Source: Maribacter algicola (GTDB lineage: Bacteria > Bacteroidota > Bacteroidia > Flavobacteriales > Flavobacteriaceae). From it: 64,000 nt of DNA. The notes under the pieces were generated by a model. It had not been told where the DNA came from. It searched no databases and saw only the letters and a program-made list of their open reading frames with translations. The position numbers and the translations under genes are program-made. The stretch is taken from assembly GCF_003933245.1 (NCBI RefSeq), contig NZ_QUSX01000003.1, forward strand, positions 62,001 to 126,000, read 5' to 3'. This document shows positions 62,973-64,000 of this stretch, one piece after another (within the stretch, counting starts at the first letter, position 1; the number at the start of each line of letters is the position of its first letter).

Positions 62973-64000
62973 ATGAAACGTCTCTTAATACTCTCCTTTG
63001 TTTTGTGCATGGCAACCATGGCAGCCTTTGCACAGATTAAAATTGGTGACAATCCCCAGAACATTGACCCAGGCTCCTTGTTGGAACTGGAAAGCAATTC
63101 TAGGGTATTGGTCATTTCCAAGGTGTCTACTGAACAAATGGAGGCCATTGCCCCACAGCGCGGGGGTATAGTGTACAATACGGATACGGAATGTATCCAC
63201 TATTTTGATGGTGCCCAATGGGTAAATCTCTGCGATGCCGTAAGCTTTACCCTTACGAACGATCCCATTGAAAACCTTAGAAGCACCATCGCCATTACCC
63301 AAACCCAAGGCAACTACAATCTGGAAGTAGCCACCAATAGTATACGTACGGAACAAATTGCGGATGGCGGCATCAACGGTGTAGACATACAGGATAACTC
63401 CATTGGAAGGAACAAACTGGGGGATGCGGCTGTTGGCCCGGATGAACTGGCCACGGAATCCGTGGATTCTGATGCCATCATAGATCGTACCATTTTACCA
63501 AGGGACATTGCTTCCAGCGTTCCCAATCACGTGCTCGCTACCGATATTAACGGGGTGGTATTGTGGCAGGACCAGAACGACGTTTATGAGCTTAGTTTTG
63601 ACAAGGATACCAATACCTTGGCCATTGTGCCTGGGACGGGCTTAGGGAGCAACAGTATCAATTTGGAAGCTCTGGTGGGGTCAGATGATCAGGAAATTGA
63701 AGTGTTTAGTTTTGATCCTGTCAATAATATTATAACGCTTACATTGGAAGATGGAGGAACAGAAACTGTCAATCTTAGTAATTTAAGCAATAGCGGAACG
63801 GATGAGCAGGATTTAGGCACAGCCACATTACTAAATGAAGAATTGACAATTAACATTGAAAATGGAAACCCTACTACAGCTGACCTTAGTGATTTTGCTA
63901 CCGATGTTAGCTTAAGTACAGGTTTAGCCTTAAAAGAAGATGTATCGAATAAATCCAATGAAACTACACTTGGAAATTCCACCACTTTATATCCAACTCA
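62973..64000 (+). CDS. Large secreted protein, 3' end outside window
   Basis: An open frame of 342 codons starts at ATG 62973 and runs off the window without a stop. It has a signal peptide (MKRLLILSFVLCMATMAAFA, then Q) and a mature start of the type seen in Bacteroidota surface proteins (DPGSLLELES, GGIVYNTDTECIHYFDGAQW). A phage-tail-like repeat section follows with IRTEQIADGGINGVDIQ, SIGRNKLGDAAVGPDELA and ESVDSDAIIDRTI, then strand-rich repeats with DDQEIEVFSFDPVNN. Such proteins usually end in a T9SS sorting domain, which cannot be seen here. Confidence 0.85.
   Translation, partial: MKRLLILSFVLCMATMAAFAQIKIGDNPQNIDPGSLLELESNSRVLVISKVSTEQMEAIAPQRGGIVYNTDTECIHYFDGAQWVNLCDAVSFTLTNDPIENLRSTIAITQTQGNYNLEVATNSIRTEQIADGGINGVDIQDNSIGRNKLGDAAVGPDELATESVDSDAIIDRTILPRDIASSVPNHVLATDINGVVLWQDQNDVYELSFDKDTNTLAIVPGTGLGSNSINLEALVGSDDQEIEVFSFDPVNNIITLTLEDGGTETVNLSNLSNSGTDEQDLGTATLLNEELTINIENGNPTTADLSDFATDVSLSTGLALKEDVSNKSNETTLGNSTTLYPT

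Overview
This window is chromosomal DNA from a member of the Bacteroidota, most likely a marine Flavobacteriaceae (relatives of Maribacter, Arenibacter, Zobellia or Muricauda would fit; genus is inference). The evidence is a giant secreted protein with a type IX secretion (T9SS) type B C-terminal domain followed by PorP/SprF and OmpA partners, several family-specific genes (DUF6702, lmo0937-type peptide, DUF4174, truncated CarboxypepD_reg proteins), AT-rich spacers with few Shine-Dalgarno sites, and many copies of the Bacteroidota -7 promoter box TAnnTTTG close to start codons. No tRNA, rRNA, CRISPR array, insertion sequence or prophage was seen.

Layout. 0.1-5 kb: a housekeeping run of rsfS, ftsH, a LUD-domain gene, cdsA, psd and an acyl-CoA-binding protein (ribosome silencing, membrane proteolysis, phosphatidylethanolamine synthesis). 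5-9 kb, minus strand: an OmpR-type two-component pair, then a sterol-desaturase-like membrane enzyme and a creatininase-family hydrolase. 9.2-16.5 kb: an outer-membrane protein with a leader that may be attenuated, a DoxX-like protein, small membrane or secreted proteins, valS, DUF1573 and a PDZ aspartyl protease. 16.7-25.7 kb: aminotransferase-murB, an ECF sigma/anti-sigma pair, a four-cysteine small membrane protein with a second sigma factor, lipA, and gap coupled to a hybrid sensor kinase. 25.7-30.5 kb: lpxK, a Nif3-like protein, a zinc-ribbon-family coiled coil that has lost its cysteines, DUF4174 and kynurenine 3-monooxygenase.

30.6-34.5 kb is a light-response cassette: flavin reductase, a DUF2256 zinc-knuckle peptide, DASH cryptochrome, and an iron-sulfur bacterial cryptochrome/(6-4) photolyase with all four cluster cysteines. 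34.9-49 kb is the most striking region: a 3661-residue SprB-like adhesin carrying seven tandem Calx-beta units of almost exactly 360 bp, followed by its likely outer-membrane partner (PorP/SprF) and an OmpA-family peptidoglycan anchor. 49-64 kb holds clpP, a sigma factor coupled to a 62-residue protein and an MscS-like channel, a lipoprotein, kynU with an MFS transporter, an O-methyltransferase, PAP2, tatA, an M1 metallopeptidase, DUF6702, two CarboxypepD_reg-only proteins and the start of a large secreted protein that runs off the window.

Together the genes describe a surface-active bacterium with gliding/adhesion-type secretion, blue-light DNA repair, the kynurenine branch of tryptophan breakdown (kmo and kynU 24 kb apart) and dense envelope-stress signalling (three sigma factors and two histidine kinases). 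Better candidates for undescribed biology are the sigma/62-aa/MscS operon, the Cys4 protein/sigma/lipA group, two short promoter-terminator transcripts without an ORF, and the alternating, partly converted Calx-beta array.
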